Source of the DNA: Limnohabitans sp. JirII-31
GTDB taxonomy: Bacteria > Pseudomonadota > Gammaproteobacteria > Burkholderiales > Burkholderiaceae_C
NCBI RefSeq assembly: GCF_002778315.1
Contig: NZ_NESA01000003.1
Coordinates: 186,001-250,000, forward strand
Length of the DNA stretch: 64,000 nt
Direction of reading: 5' to 3'
The notes beneath the pieces are model-generated. The model ran no database searches, was not told the DNA's origin, and saw nothing but the letters and a program-made list of their open reading frames with translations. This document shows, in pieces, positions 41,771-50,830 of this stretch. Position 1 is the stretch's first letter. Each line of letters starts with the position of its first letter. The translations under genes and the position numbers were made by a program.

Positions 41771-43320
41771 GACCCCATCTCCTCGGCTTTGCGTTTTTTC
41801 AACAGCTTGTCCAGCTGGCGGCGGGTTTCGGTCTTGAACTCTGGGCGATCTTTGGGCACGGACTCCCAGATGCCCGCCGCATGGCCTGCGCCCACGTCGC
41901 CAAAGAAACTCTTCATCGCGTCGAAGCGGCTTTGGTTGCCCATAGCCGCCTGCACCACCTGCACCAAGGAACCCGCACCCGCCACGCCCATCAGAGGACG
42001 CGCAGAAATCAGGTTGGTGAAGTACAGCGAGGGCACGCTGTTTTGCTTGGCGATTTGCACCACCGGTGTCGTACCAATGGCCAACTGGGGCCGGTACTCG
42101 TACATGGCGTGAAGGTCTTGCTCCAGTGAAGCGCGCATTTGCACTTGCACGCCCTTGGCCTGTAACCAAGCGATGTCGTGCGCGTTCCACTCTGTGGCCG
42201 GACACGCCGAGCCCACGTAACGCAAGTCGGCACCGCACTCGATGAGCAAGCGGCCCACCAGCAATTCAGAACCCTCGTAGCCACTGAGCGTGATGCGGCC
42301 TGAAATTGGCTTTTGCATCAAGAGGCCACGCATTTGCGTCAGGGCTTGGTTGCGCGACAAATCAATCTGAGACTGCGCCAAACCAGCGGCCTGCCCAATG
42401 TTTTGCAACCAGTCTTGCGTGCCTTCTAGACCCACAGGCGCGGAGCCCACCACGGGGCGTCCCGCAGCTTTGAACTCGCGCACACTGGCGGTGTAAAAAG
42501 GGTGGATGGCGGCAGCCACGCTGCAGTCGAGCGCGGCATACAGCTCACGCCATTCGCGTGTGGGGACCACGGGGCCTGCGGCCAAGCCCATGGGTTCGAG
42601 CATCTGCCCAATGATGACGGGGTCGGCCGGGAACATTTCGCCCAGCAATGCAACGGTGGGCTTGCTGCCACGTCCGGCGCGCGGTGCGGCCACCGGGCCA
42701 CTGATGATTTCTTCGCGGGCGTATTTCAACATCGCACCCGCCAGCACATCTTTGGCCTCTGCGTGGGTGGGCACACCAAAGCCCGGCACATCGATGCCGA
42801 TGATGCGCACGCCGTTGATCTCTTTGGGCAACAGTTGCAGAGGCACCCCACTGGCGGTGGGGACGCACAGGTTGATGATGATCACCGTGTCGACCTGAGC
42901 CGGATCAGCTTGCGCATGCACGGCCTCACGAATGTCTTCAAACAGTTTGCCCGTGACGAGTGACTCAGAGTTGAAGGGCACGTAGCCCACGCTGCGGCGC
43001 GCACCGTAGAAATGCGAGGTGAACGTCAGGCCATACACACAGCATGCCGAGCCCGACAAGATAGTCGCCGTGCGTTTCATGCGCAAGCCCACGCGAAGCG
43101 AACCAAAAGCGGGGCACATGCTCTGTGGCTGATCGTGCGGACCAGCGTCTGGCTGGCGCGGGTAATCGCGTGCGTATTGATCGAGCACGTCGGATTTGCC
43201 TGCCTCTTTGGCAGCGGCCACCATGGCCTCGGTGCCAGCATGGCAACCCATGCCGTCGCCTTGCAGGCCTGCTGGGTTGGCAGCTTGCGGGCTTGGGTGA
43301 ATCGGGATGGTGCGTGTCAT
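41767..43320 (-). CDS. bchY: Chlorophyllide a reductase subunit BchY
   Basis: BchY is the partner of BchZ. The 517-aa protein has the N-terminal [20 protein letters not shown] with one cluster cysteine, [20 protein letters not shown] with the cysteine pair region, and [18 protein letters not shown] with a further ligand candidate. It starts 35 bases after bchX. The bchXYZ order and the ATGA overlap with bchZ are standard. Confidence 0.95.
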   Translation of the reverse strand: MTRTIPIHPSPQAANPAGLQGDGMGCHAGTEAMVAAAKEAGKSDVLDQYARDYPRQPDAGPHDQPQSMCPAFGSLRVGLRMKRTATILSGSACCVYGLTFTSHFYGARRSVGYVPFNSESLVTGKLFEDIREAVHAQADPAQVDTVIIINLCVPTASGVPLQLLPKEINGVRIIGIDVPGFGVPTHAEAKDVLAGAMLKYAREEIISGPVAAPRAGRGSKPTVALLGEMFPADPVIIGQMLEPMGLAAGPVVPTREWRELYAALDCSVAAAIHPFYTASVREFKAAGRPVVGSAPVGLEGTQDWLQNIGQAAGLAQSQIDLSRNQALTQMRGLLMQKPISGRITLSGYEGSELLVGRLLIECGADLRYVGSACPATEWNAHDIAWLQAKGVQVQMRASLEQDLHAMYEYRPQLAIGTTPVVQIAKQNSVPSLYFTNLISARPLMGVAGAGSLVQVVQAAMGNQSRFDAMKSFFGDVGAGHAAGIWESVPKDRPEFKTETRRQLDKLLKKRKAEEMGS

Positions 43321-43355
43321 GAGCTGTTCCTGTGAGGTGTCTTGTATTGCTGCGT

Positions 43356-44360
43356 TTAGGCAGCGTCGTAGACCACTTCCAGCGAGGGTTTGATGTTTTC
43401 GTCTTTGCCCACCATGTCAAACACGGTGGCAGGTTCAAGCACCACATTGCGGCCCACCACATCGGCGCTGAACAAGCCCAGCAATTGGTCTTGCGTTTGT
43501 GGCTTGGGACGCTGGGGTGGCGCCTCGGCCACGTTCTTGGCCAACTCGGCAAACAGCGGGCCCCATTCACCATCAGGGCGGCCAATGATTTCGTAGCTGG
43601 CGCTCTTGCGGCGGATGTCTTCGTTGGCCGGAATGGAGGCCAGCACCGGAATGCCAGCGTTGCTGGCAAAGGCCTGGGCTTCGCCCGTGCCGTCGTCCTT
43701 GTTGATGACCATGCCTGCCACGCCGACGTTGCCACCGAGCTTGCGGAAATACTCCACCGCCGAGCACACGTTGTTGGCCACATACAGGGACTGCAAGTCG
43801 TTGCTGGCCACCACGATGACTTTTTGGCACATGTCGCGGGCAATCGGCAAACCGAAGCCACCGCACACCACATCGCCCAGAAAATCGAGCAGCACGTAGT
43901 CAAAGCCCCAGTCGTGAAAGCCCAGTTTTTCGAGCGTTTCAAAGCCGTGGATGATGCCGCGTCCGCCGCAGCCACGACCGACTTCAGGGCCGCCGAGTTC
44001 CATGGCAAACACACCATCGCGCTTGAAGCACACGTCGCCAATGCTGACCGCTTGGCCCGATAGCTTCAGACGCGAAGAGGTCTCGATGATGGTGGGACAG
44101 GCCTTGCCGCCAAACAGCAAGCTGGTGGTGTCGCTCTTGGGGTCGCAACCGATGAGCAGCACTTTTTTGCCTTGCTGGGCCATCATGTAAGACAGGTTGG
44201 CCAGCGTGAAGCTTTTGCCAATACCGCCCTTGCCGTAGATCGCAATGATTTGCGTCTCTTTGGTCACTTCGCTCGTGCTCACGGTGTCGGGCTCGACATC
44301 GGCCTCACGGCGCAGAACTTCTACGAACTTGATGGGTTGTGTGGTGGTGTCGGTGTTCAT
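43356..44360 (-). CDS. bchX: Chlorophyllide a reductase iron protein BchX
   Basis: BchX is the NifH-like ATPase that donates electrons to BchYZ. The 334-aa protein has Walker [17 protein letters not shown] near residue 43, GCDPKSDTTSLLFGG, and the cluster cysteines in EVGRGCGGRG and DVVCGGFGLP. It carries the 25-30 residue N-terminal extension that separates BchX from BchL. Start ATG 44360 overlaps the bchC stop. Confidence 0.96.
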   Translation of the reverse strand: MNTDTTTQPIKFVEVLRREADVEPDTVSTSEVTKETQIIAIYGKGGIGKSFTLANLSYMMAQQGKKVLLIGCDPKSDTTSLLFGGKACPTIIETSSRLKLSGQAVSIGDVCFKRDGVFAMELGGPEVGRGCGGRGIIHGFETLEKLGFHDWGFDYVLLDFLGDVVCGGFGLPIARDMCQKVIVVASNDLQSLYVANNVCSAVEYFRKLGGNVGVAGMVINKDDGTGEAQAFASNAGIPVLASIPANEDIRRKSASYEIIGRPDGEWGPLFAELAKNVAEAPPQRPKPQTQDQLLGLFSADVVGRNVVLEPATVFDMVGKDENIKPSLEVVYDAA

Positions 44361-45310
44361 GCGGAAGCACTCCAATCCAGGATCATCTTGAGACAGCTCG
44401 CATCTCCGAAGGCGGTCTCGTAGGCAGAACCAGCTTGTGTCGATGGCTGGGTGTGGGTGATCAAACCGTCAAGGGACAAACGACCGGTGTGCACCAGCTC
44501 GCTGACGGCCAGTAAATCGGGGCGCTTCCACTCGGCAGCGATGCGCATGCGTGCTTCACGCATGAAGGCTGGGGCGTAGGCAAATTTCAGGTCTTGTTTG
44601 TAGAAACCAGCCAGCACCAGTTCGCCGCCGGGGCGCAAGCGCTGGATCAGACTGTCAAGCAGGCTGCCGTCACCGCTCACGTCGTAAATCGCGGCATAGT
44701 CGCGACGCGGGTCGTCTTGCGGTTGAATCACGGTGTAGCCCTGGGCACCCGCAAAACGCGCGGCCTGGGTTTCCCACACGGTAGGTGCTGGCAGCCCGGC
44801 AGCCACGGTCAGACGCGCCAGCAAACGGCCCATGACGCCATGGCCAATGATCAGCTCTGGCGCAGCAAAGGGTTCTTGCTGCCCACCACCAGACACCGCG
44901 TGGTAGGCCGTGGCAGCCAGCGCCAGCAGCACAGCCTGGGCACCCAAATGGTCGGCCACTGGCATGACTTTTTGAGCCGTGACCACCAAGCGTGAAGCCG
45001 CACCCCCAAACAAACTTTTGACACCAGAAAAACAGTTGGCACCTGGCACGAAGACGCGCTGCCCTTCTTGCACGCCGGTGTCTGTGGCCGAACGAACCAC
45101 ACGACCCACCGTTTCGTAGCCCGGCACCAAGGGGTATCCCATGCCTGGAAATGGCGGCATGCTGCCGTCCCAAAGCATGCGCTCGGTCCCGGTGCTGATG
45201 CCGCTGTATTCGACGGCGACCTCCAGTTGCCCAGCCTGCAAATCAGGCAAGTCCAAGGCCTGCAAGCTCAATTGCTTGGGGCTGTTGAAAACGACGGCTT
45301 GAGATTTCAT
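44357..45310 (-). CDS. bchC: Bacteriochlorophyllide a dehydrogenase BchC
   Basis: BchC oxidises the 3-hydroxyethyl group to 3-acetyl, the step that follows BchXYZ and gives bacteriochlorophyllide a its colour. The 317-aa medium-chain dehydrogenase-like protein has GISTGTERMLWDGSMPPFPG and GYPLVPGYETVGRV at the N-terminus and the NAD-domain glycine region GHGVMGRLLARLTVAAG. It heads bchCXYZ-puf and sits 30 bases after a PpsR operator containing its likely -35 element. Confidence 0.95.
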   Translation of the reverse strand: MKSQAVVFNSPKQLSLQALDLPDLQAGQLEVAVEYSGISTGTERMLWDGSMPPFPGMGYPLVPGYETVGRVVRSATDTGVQEGQRVFVPGANCFSGVKSLFGGAASRLVVTAQKVMPVADHLGAQAVLLALAATAYHAVSGGGQQEPFAAPELIIGHGVMGRLLARLTVAAGLPAPTVWETQAARFAGAQGYTVIQPQDDPRRDYAAIYDVSGDGSLLDSLIQRLRPGGELVLAGFYKQDLKFAYAPAFMREARMRIAAEWKRPDLLAVSELVHTGRLSLDGLITHTQPSTQAGSAYETAFGDASCLKMILDWSASA

Positions 45311-45339
45311 AGCTGTATTCTTTACCTTACATTGTCATA

Positions 45340-45357
45340 TGTCAAAGTTAATTGACA
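45340..45357. promoter_or_regulatory. PpsR/CrtJ operator and promoter of bchC
   Basis: TGTCAAAGTTAATTGACA fits TGT-N12-ACA and overlaps the crtF stop. On the - strand its inner arm reads TTGACA and is followed after 17 bases by AAGAAT, a plausible -35/-10 pair for bchC. PpsR binding would block that -35. The box sits 30 bases before the bchC start and would control the bchCXYZ-puf run. Confidence 0.83.
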
Positions 45358-46562
45358 CTTTTTTCAATACCAACGGGTAAACACTTAGATTTACGCCCCA
45401 AAAGTATCTGGGCGTGTATGGGCATGGCGTTGGGCACCCGCTCGACATGGGTGAAGCCAGCCGCTTTGATCATGTCCATCAACTCTTGCGGGGTGCGCAG
45501 GCGTCCATCCCCCATGGCCAGCAGATAAAAATGGAAATAAGCATCGACCGAGGCGTCGTTTGAGCCCCCTCCAGGCTCGGACAGGGCCATCGGCTCGGCC
45601 ACCAAAATAGTGCCCCCGACAGGCAAGGCGTCGTAGGCTTTTTGCAAAATCTGACGCACCACGGCATCGGGGTGGTCGTGGGCCACACGGACCAAGCTGA
45701 TGAGGTCAGCCCCTTGAGGCAAAGGGTCATCCAGAAAACTTCCCGGGTGCAGGCTGACCCGATCACTCAAGCCCTTGGCTTGAAGGTTTTCGCGCGCCAA
45801 CGACAGCACGGGGGGCAAGTCAAACATCATGAAGTTCAGGTGTGGCGCATGCACGGCCAACTCGCTCACAAACCGACCCCGGCCTGCCCCCACGTCGAGT
45901 ACGCAGCGGTGTTCGCCAAAAAAATACGACGACAAAATCTCTTGCACCACAAAGCCTTGAGAGGCCGCCATCAGCTCGGAGTACCGGGTGAACTTGTCTA
46001 CACCGTTCGCGTCAGGTGTGGGTGCGGATTTGACATGCGCATAGGGCCAGTAATCGGCCATGCCACCGCGCCAAGCGTCGCCCAAGAAGTGCAATGGGTC
46101 CTGCATGTCTTGGTAGAGCAAATGGTTGTGCTCAATCATTTGAGCAATGCCCTCATGTTGTGCGAGTGGCACGCCCAAGGGACCGAGGCCATAACGCCCA
46201 TGACTGCGTTGCTCTAACAGGCCCAAGGCCACGGCAGACAGGAGCAAGCGCTGCAAAACACTGGGAGCGAGCTTTGTGCGACGCGCTAGCTCTGCCAGAT
46301 CGGCGGGAGCATGGTGCAAGGCCCGAAACAAGTCCAGACGCACACACGCCAGCAGAACTTGGCTGTGCACAAAACCGGACATGAGGTCAAACAGCTTGTG
46401 TGTGCGCCGGCGCGTGAGCCAGCGGGTCAAAGGGTTGCTCAAAGACCACCGGTACAAGCCCGGATGCGCATACCAGCGCTCAAGCTGGGCTTGCCAGAGG
46501 TCTTTGAATGTGGTCCTCGCACGATGGCCGGCGACAGTGGTCAGATCGAGTGGCTGAGACAT
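45348..46562 (-). CDS. crtF: Hydroxyneurosporene O-methyltransferase CrtF
   Basis: CrtF methylates the 1-hydroxyl of acyclic carotenoids with SAM. The 404-aa protein has a dimerisation/winged-helix N-terminal half and a class I SAM domain with VLDVGAGRGRFVSELA near residue 225 and VRVAHDHPDAVVRQIL. ATG 46562 (MSQPLDLTTV) was chosen; the frame is open 66 codons further through crtE territory but without family likeness. It lies 37 bases after crtE. Confidence 0.94.
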   Translation of the reverse strand: MSQPLDLTTVAGHRARTTFKDLWQAQLERWYAHPGLYRWSLSNPLTRWLTRRRTHKLFDLMSGFVHSQVLLACVRLDLFRALHHAPADLAELARRTKLAPSVLQRLLLSAVALGLLEQRSHGRYGLGPLGVPLAQHEGIAQMIEHNHLLYQDMQDPLHFLGDAWRGGMADYWPYAHVKSAPTPDANGVDKFTRYSELMAASQGFVVQEILSSYFFGEHRCVLDVGAGRGRFVSELAVHAPHLNFMMFDLPPVLSLARENLQAKGLSDRVSLHPGSFLDDPLPQGADLISLVRVAHDHPDAVVRQILQKAYDALPVGGTILVAEPMALSEPGGGSNDASVDAYFHFYLLAMGDGRLRTPQELMDMIKAAGFTHVERVPNAMPIHAQILLGRKSKCLPVGIEKSVN

Positions 46563-46599
46563 GTGGATTCTTTCGCGTGAGGAGGTATTCAGCCCGCGC

Positions 46600-47514
46600 T
46601 CAGTGCGGCGTGCTGACTCGGCCAGAGGCCAAGCTCGCATGAGCTTTGAAATAACCATCGCACAGCGCCTTGGGCACCAAGCGTTCAGCTTCGTGCTGCA
46701 CCAACTGACACAACATGTCACGGTAAGAGCAAGGAGGGATAGATGAAGCCGCTTGGTCAATCAGGCGGTCAAAATGTGCGATGGCCCCTTCCAGGCCTAG
46801 CGCTTGTGCTGAGCTGGGCCGCGCATGCAACACGTCCTGACCAACTGGCTTGCCCAAGCTGGCAGCATCGGCGATCACGTCCCGGATATCGTCTGCCACT
46901 TGATACGCCTCACCCAAATACGCCCCCAGGGGTGTCCAAGGTTCGGGGGGATGGCCACTGCTGAGTGCGCCCGCGCGGGTCGCTGAAACGAACAACGCTC
47001 CGGTCTTGGCCCTTTGATATCGCCCCAGGTCGGCACTGATTTCGCACTCCCAGGCCTGACCAGCCACGATGCCATGGGGCAAGCCCACGCCCTGCGTCAA
47101 GTTGTTCATCAAGGTCAAAAGTCGCTCGGTGTGCGGAGCTCCGGCTTGCAGCATGACCCGATAGGCCATGACGATCAGTCCGTCCCCAGCCAGCAACGCC
47201 AGCGGTTCGCTGAATGCCTTGTGCACAGAGGGGCGACCGCGCCTGGTGTCGGCATTGTCAAAAGCAGGCATATCGTCGTGTACCAGCGAAGCGCAATGCA
47301 TCAGCTCCAGGGCCACCGCAGCGGCATTGGTCAACTCGGGCGCATCGTCACCGCATGCAGCAGCCACCGCCATGCACAACTGGGGCCGAATGCGGGCTCC
47401 TCCCGAAAAAACCGCATGCCGCATCGCGGCGACCAAACGCGGCGGGGCCCCGTCCCCCACCGCTTGCTCGAAATGGATGCGCAAGGCTTGCTCGGTGCGT
47501 GTCAATAAACTCAT
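46600..47514 (-). CDS. crtE: Geranylgeranyl diphosphate synthase CrtE
   Basis: CrtE makes geranylgeranyl diphosphate, the shared precursor for carotenoids and the bacteriochlorophyll tail. The 304-aa polyprenyl synthase has the first Asp-rich motif HDDMPAFDNADTRRG and the second as YQVADDIRDVIAD. A strong GGAGG lies before the ATG, and two PpsR boxes lie further upstream. crtE-crtF form a short operon in front of bchC. Confidence 0.95.
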   Translation of the reverse strand: MSLLTRTEQALRIHFEQAVGDGAPPRLVAAMRHAVFSGGARIRPQLCMAVAAACGDDAPELTNAAAVALELMHCASLVHDDMPAFDNADTRRGRPSVHKAFSEPLALLAGDGLIVMAYRVMLQAGAPHTERLLTLMNNLTQGVGLPHGIVAGQAWECEISADLGRYQRAKTGALFVSATRAGALSSGHPPEPWTPLGAYLGEAYQVADDIRDVIADAASLGKPVGQDVLHARPSSAQALGLEGAIAHFDRLIDQAASSIPPCSYRDMLCQLVQHEAERLVPKALCDGYFKAHASLASGRVSTPH

Positions 47515-47536
47515 GGAACCTCCGATACGGAAGACT

Positions 47537-47554
47537 TGTCAACTGAAACTGACA
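47537..47554. promoter_or_regulatory. PpsR/CrtJ operator 1 upstream of crtE
   Basis: TGTCAACTGAAACTGACA fits TGT-N12-ACA. It is 23 bases before the crtE start and 52 bases, about five helical turns, from operator 2. The pair fits cooperative binding by a PpsR tetramer. Confidence 0.78.
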
Positions 47555-47567
47555 AATACAAGTGTCA
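47550..47567. promoter_or_regulatory. TGACA-N8-TGTCA repeat in the crtE control region
   Basis: On the - strand this reads TGACACTTGTATTTGTCA, one base different from the repeat before ppsR. It overlaps operator 1 by five bases. A good -10 candidate (TATATT) lies next to it, 16 bases after the TTGACA of operator 2, so the repeat would fall just downstream of that -10 on the - strand. Confidence 0.55.
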
Positions 47568-47588
47568 ATATAGTCTTAATATTTTTGC

Positions 47589-47606
47589 TGTCAATCCTAA
47601 TTGACA
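47589..47606. promoter_or_regulatory. PpsR/CrtJ operator 2 and promoter of crtE
   Basis: TGTCAATCCTAATTGACA fits TGT-N12-ACA. Its left arm gives TTGACA on the - strand, followed after 16 bases by TATATT: a good promoter for crtE whose -35 is covered by the operator. This is the highest-quality promoter plus operator overlap in the window. Confidence 0.82.
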
Positions 47607-47689
47607 CCAACCCTCATGATGAACACAAAATTACAGAATCACCATGCGCGACCAAGCCCAGCTACCATGCCCACCCAAGGGGGCGCACC

Positions 47690-47869
47690 ATGGGCATTTG
47701 GTTGGAGTTAGGTATTTTTGGGTTGGTATTTGTGTTTGCTTTTTGGCAAATGCACGATGTGCGCAAGGCACAAGAAAAAACTCGTCAGCAGCGGGCTTTG
47801 GAGCAAACTCGCAAGGAGGCGGCATCGACGCAAACGACAGACGCCAACACTCAAAACGAAACCACCTAA
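47690..47869 (+). CDS. Small single-span membrane protein, 59 aa, function unknown
   Basis: I do not recognise a function. The product has one N-terminal span (MGIWLELGIFGLVFVFAFWQ) and then a charged, probably helical tail rich in Lys, Arg, Gln and Glu (KAQEKTRQQRALEQTR), ending in a Thr/Asn-rich tip. AGGGGG lies 5-6 bases before the ATG. It diverges from crtE across the PpsR boxes and could be transcribed from that shared control region. Confidence 0.6.
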   Translation: MGIWLELGIFGLVFVFAFWQMHDVRKAQEKTRQQRALEQTRKEAASTQTTDANTQNETT

Positions 47870-48128
47870 GCTTAGGGTGAGCAGCGAATTGCGGTCAACG
47901 CAGTACGGTTGAGGACAAACAACTTAGTTGAGCGACGATTGCATGCCGAGCCCCCCCGATCAGAGATGGAAAGGCGGCTTCACATACATGTGGGGACAGC
48001 AAAGAACTGTTTGTATGTGCTGGTTGAGATGGACTTGTCCTCTCGACCTTTCATAGTTTGGCCGTTTTAATCACAGCCAAACTCATCTCTGAAATTCAGT
48101 GACATCCATCGTCACATGGAGAACGGCC
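47870..48128. other. Region without a recognised gene
   Basis: I see no supported gene here. There are several inverted repeats, for example GTTTGGC...GCCAAAC (13-base loop) and CATACA...TGTATG. A short stretch (about 47990-48040) could be a remnant of a mobile or coding element, but stops in all frames prevent any call. The right end passes into the tRNA-His terminator. Confidence 0.4.
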
Positions 48129-48166
48129 AAAAGAAAAGCACTTAGGCGTTTCCGCTCTAAGTGCTT
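48129..48166 (-). terminator. Intrinsic terminator after tRNA-His
   Basis: On the - strand AAGCACTTAG pairs perfectly with CTAAGTGCTT (10 bp), with a small inner GCG-GAAA-CGC hairpin, followed by TTCTTTT. It lies just past the CCA end of the tRNA-His gene, so it ends that transcript. Confidence 0.85.
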
Positions 48167-48174
48167 GCTTTATT

Positions 48175-48251
48175 TGGGGTGGCTGATGGGGCTCGAACCC
48201 ACGACAACAGGAATCACAATCCTGGACTCTACCAACTGAGCTACAGCCACC
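48175..48251 (-). tRNA. tRNA-His (GTG anticodon)
   Basis: The - strand reads GTGGCTGTAGCTCAGTTGG at the 5' end with an extra G-1, anticodon loop TTGTGAT (anticodon GTG), T-loop GGTTCGAGCC, acceptor CAGCCAC, discriminator C and an encoded CCA. The extra 5' G paired with C73 is the tRNA-His hallmark. Total 77 bases. Confidence 0.95.
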
Positions 48252-48263
48252 GTAGAGGCAATA

Positions 48264-50162
48264 TTATAACCGAGGAGTTTTGATCTCCACCTTGAATTTT
48301 TCTTTCAATAAGCCGTAATAGGCCAAACCTTCTGCCGATGCCCACCACTGGGCGTATTGCGCACGTTCTCGATCACGATTCTGAGCTGCGGCCCCCTCAC
48401 GTGACATGATTTTTTCCACTTTAACAACGGCATACCCACTCGTGCCGAGGTCCACACCCACCCAAGCTGGCAGTTTTTGAGCATCAGCGCGCAAGGCGGC
48501 TTCAACCAGCGCACTGGGCTGTTGCTGAGTTTGCTCACGCGAGATCACCAGTGCAGCAGGCAGTTTGGCCGTGTCTGCATTGGCCTTCCACTCAGCCAAC
48601 TTGGCAATGCCCTCTTGGCGAGCGCGTGCAGCAGACTGCTCTGCCACCCATTGTTGACGTACACGGGCTTTGACCTCATCCAATGGCAGTGTGCGTGCCG
48701 GGCTGTACTGAATCACACGCGCAGCAGCCAACTGGTTGGCTCCAACTTCCACCGCTTCGGTGTTGCGCTTTTTCTCAATTGAATCAGCAGAAAAAACGGC
48801 CGCCAACAGTTTGGGATTATTCAAAGGCGCGGTAGCTGTTTCTGCAGGCTCACGGCTTAAGTTTTTCGCCGTCAACACGTCAAGTTTCAAGCGCTCAGCA
48901 ACGGGCTTGAGGCTGTCCGACTGCTCGTACACCATGTTGGTGAATTGCTCGGCCACCTCAGCAAATTTGCGTTGTGCCAACTGACGGCGCACCTCAGCTT
49001 CCAAGCTCGGGCGTTGCTCTTCAAAGCTCTTGACTTTAGGTTGCTTGATGTCTGTCAAACGGATGATATGAAAACCAAACTCTGTTTCCACCACCCCACT
49101 GGTCTCACCCTTTTTCAAAGAGAAAGCGACATCTTCAAAAGCCTTGACCATGGCACCACGGGCAAAGAAATCCAAGTCGCCCCCTTTGGCTGCAGAGCCA
49201 GGGTCTTGTGAGTTTTTACGAGCCAAGTCTGCAAACTTGTCAGGCGACTGTTGAACCAAGGCCAACAACTCTTGCGCTTTGGCGCGGGCTTTGTCGCGCT
49301 CAGCAGAAGGCATGGATTTGTCTGCACCAATCAAAATGTGGCTAACCCGACGCTCTTCGAGTGCGGCCAAACGCGACTGGTTTTGTTCGTAATAGGTTTT
49401 GAGCTCAGCTTCAGGCACTGCAATGCCTTTTTGCAAAGCAGCCAAGTCCAGCAACACATATTCCACATCGGCACGCTCCGTGGATTGAAAACGATCTGCG
49501 TGGGCTTTGTAATACGCCTGCAAGTCCTCATCGCTTGGGCTGACCTTGGTCACAAAATCAGCAGCAGCAAAGCGCACAATTTGCACTTGGCGTTGTTCAT
49601 AAAAAGCATTCAGCGTCACATCGGCCAATGCAGCAGGCGCAAAACTCGTCACCCCTACACCTGCCATGACCTGGCGTGATGCCAAGTCAACCCGGACTTG
49701 GTTTTCAAAAGACTCTGGCGTCATACCCTGACTGCCCAATAGCTGGCGATAGCGCTCCATGTCTAACGTGCCATCGGCGCGACGCAATGCGGCAATGCTG
49801 GGGTTTTGTTGCAACTCAGTGGCCAAACGCTGGTCACTGGCGCCGAGTCGCAATTGACTGGCCGCAGCTTGCAACAAGCGATCTCGCACCAAGCGCTCCA
49901 GCGTGCTGTATTTGGCCTGGGGGCTGTCAAACACCTTCACGTCCACGTTGGGCATGCTCGCTCGCATGCGTTCGACCTGCGCACGATGCGCGTTGTCCCA
50001 CTCGGACTGGGTGATCTCTTGTCCATTCACGTAAGCGACGGCCTCGCCTTTTTCACGAAAACGGTTGTAGCCATCGATGCCAAACAAAACAAACGATGGA
50101 AAGATCAGCAGGAACAGCAAAAACTGCATGATCCGGGTGTGGCGACGGACAAAATCAAACAT
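48264..50162 (-). CDS. ppiD: Periplasmic chaperone / peptidyl-prolyl isomerase PpiD
   Basis: PpiD is an inner-membrane-anchored parvulin that helps fold proteins emerging from the Sec channel. The 632-aa protein has an N-terminal anchor (MQFLLFLLIFPSFVLFGIDG), SurA-like N-terminal helices (about 35-160), and one parvulin domain at about 260-365 containing RRVSHILIG, DPGSAAKGGDLDFFARG and ETEFGFHIIRL. The ATG 50162 start gives the typical MFDFVRRHTR; an upstream ATG at 50192 runs into the terminator. It is separated from tRNA-Val by that terminator. Confidence 0.93.
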   Translation of the reverse strand: MFDFVRRHTRIMQFLLFLLIFPSFVLFGIDGYNRFREKGEAVAYVNGQEITQSEWDNAHRAQVERMRASMPNVDVKVFDSPQAKYSTLERLVRDRLLQAAASQLRLGASDQRLATELQQNPSIAALRRADGTLDMERYRQLLGSQGMTPESFENQVRVDLASRQVMAGVGVTSFAPAALADVTLNAFYEQRQVQIVRFAAADFVTKVSPSDEDLQAYYKAHADRFQSTERADVEYVLLDLAALQKGIAVPEAELKTYYEQNQSRLAALEERRVSHILIGADKSMPSAERDKARAKAQELLALVQQSPDKFADLARKNSQDPGSAAKGGDLDFFARGAMVKAFEDVAFSLKKGETSGVVETEFGFHIIRLTDIKQPKVKSFEEQRPSLEAEVRRQLAQRKFAEVAEQFTNMVYEQSDSLKPVAERLKLDVLTAKNLSREPAETATAPLNNPKLLAAVFSADSIEKKRNTEAVEVGANQLAAARVIQYSPARTLPLDEVKARVRQQWVAEQSAARARQEGIAKLAEWKANADTAKLPAALVISREQTQQQPSALVEAALRADAQKLPAWVGVDLGTSGYAVVKVEKIMSREGAAAQNRDRERAQYAQWWASAEGLAYYGLLKEKFKVEIKTPRL

Positions 50163-50192
50163 GCTGTGAACTCGACATACTTTGGGTATCAA

Positions 50193-50222
50193 TAAAAAAG
50201 GCGAACTGTGGTGTTCGCCTTA
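50193..50222 (-). terminator. Intrinsic terminator after tRNA-Val
   Basis: AAGGCGAAC-TGTGGT-GTTCGCCTT is a perfect 9-bp stem with a 6-base loop, followed on the - strand by TTTT. It ends the hupB-tRNA-Val transcript before ppiD. Confidence 0.85.
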
Positions 50223-50230
50223 TTCGAAAG

Positions 50231-50306
50231 TGGTGGGTGCTGACGGGGTCGAACCGCCGACCTACTGCGTGTAAGGCAGCCGCTCTGCCAACTGAGCTAA
50301 GCACCC
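50231..50306 (-). tRNA. tRNA-Val (TAC anticodon)
   Basis: On the - strand the acceptor GGGTGCT pairs with AGCACCC, followed by A and an encoded CCA. The D-arm is TTAGCTCAGTTGGCAGAG, the anticodon loop is CTTACAC (anticodon TAC), and the T-loop is GGTTCGACC. It spans 76 bases, 16 bases after hupB. Confidence 0.95.
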
Positions 50307-50322
50307 ATCCTTGATCCGAAGA

Positions 50323-50595
50323 TCAGTTCAAAGCGTCTTTCAGACCTTTGCCTGGACGGAACTTTGGCACCTTGGCTGCTTTGATTTTGATCGCAGCGCC
50401 AGTACGGGGGTTACGACCCGTACGTGCAGCACGCTTGCCCACAGCAAAAGTACCAAAACCAACCAAAGAAACCGTGCCGCCTTTTTTCAAGGTGGTCTTC
50501 ACAGCACCAATGGTGGACTCCAAAGCACGGGTAGCCGCAGCTTTGGAAATGTCAGCGTGCTTGGCAATGTGCTCAATCAGTTCAGTCTTATTCAC
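50323..50595 (-). CDS. hupB: DNA-binding protein HU
   Basis: HU bends and packages DNA in the nucleoid as a dimer. The 90-aa protein is the standard length. [20 protein letters not shown] starts the helical dimer part, and [20 protein letters not shown] includes the RNP-type beta arm motif. AGGGGA lies 6-7 bases before the ATG. It is probably co-transcribed with the downstream tRNA-Val. Confidence 0.96.
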   Translation of the reverse strand: MNKTELIEHIAKHADISKAAATRALESTIGAVKTTLKKGGTVSLVGFGTFAVGKRAARTGRNPRTGAAIKIKAAKVPKFRPGKGLKDALN

Positions 50596-50830
50596 AAAAA
50601 TCCCCTCTCAATGAGATGTGATGTTGATCAAAATTTACAGCTGGTTTAACCCTAAGAAAAGATCACTGATCTTGTCTCAGAAACAGTCTGCGTTGGCAGT
50701 GACGCTGCTGTTGGCATTAGAGCCATGGCCCTTGTGGGTGTCAATCAGACAAACACCGGGCATCGCAGCGTGGCAGCGGATTCTAGTCGTTTTTTTAAGT
50801 GATTTGATGAAATTGCGAATGATAGAAATC

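Noticed and set aside
47870-48128. Insertion sequence remnant
   Set aside because: Several inverted repeats exist, but no transposase frame, target duplication or matching end pair can be shown.
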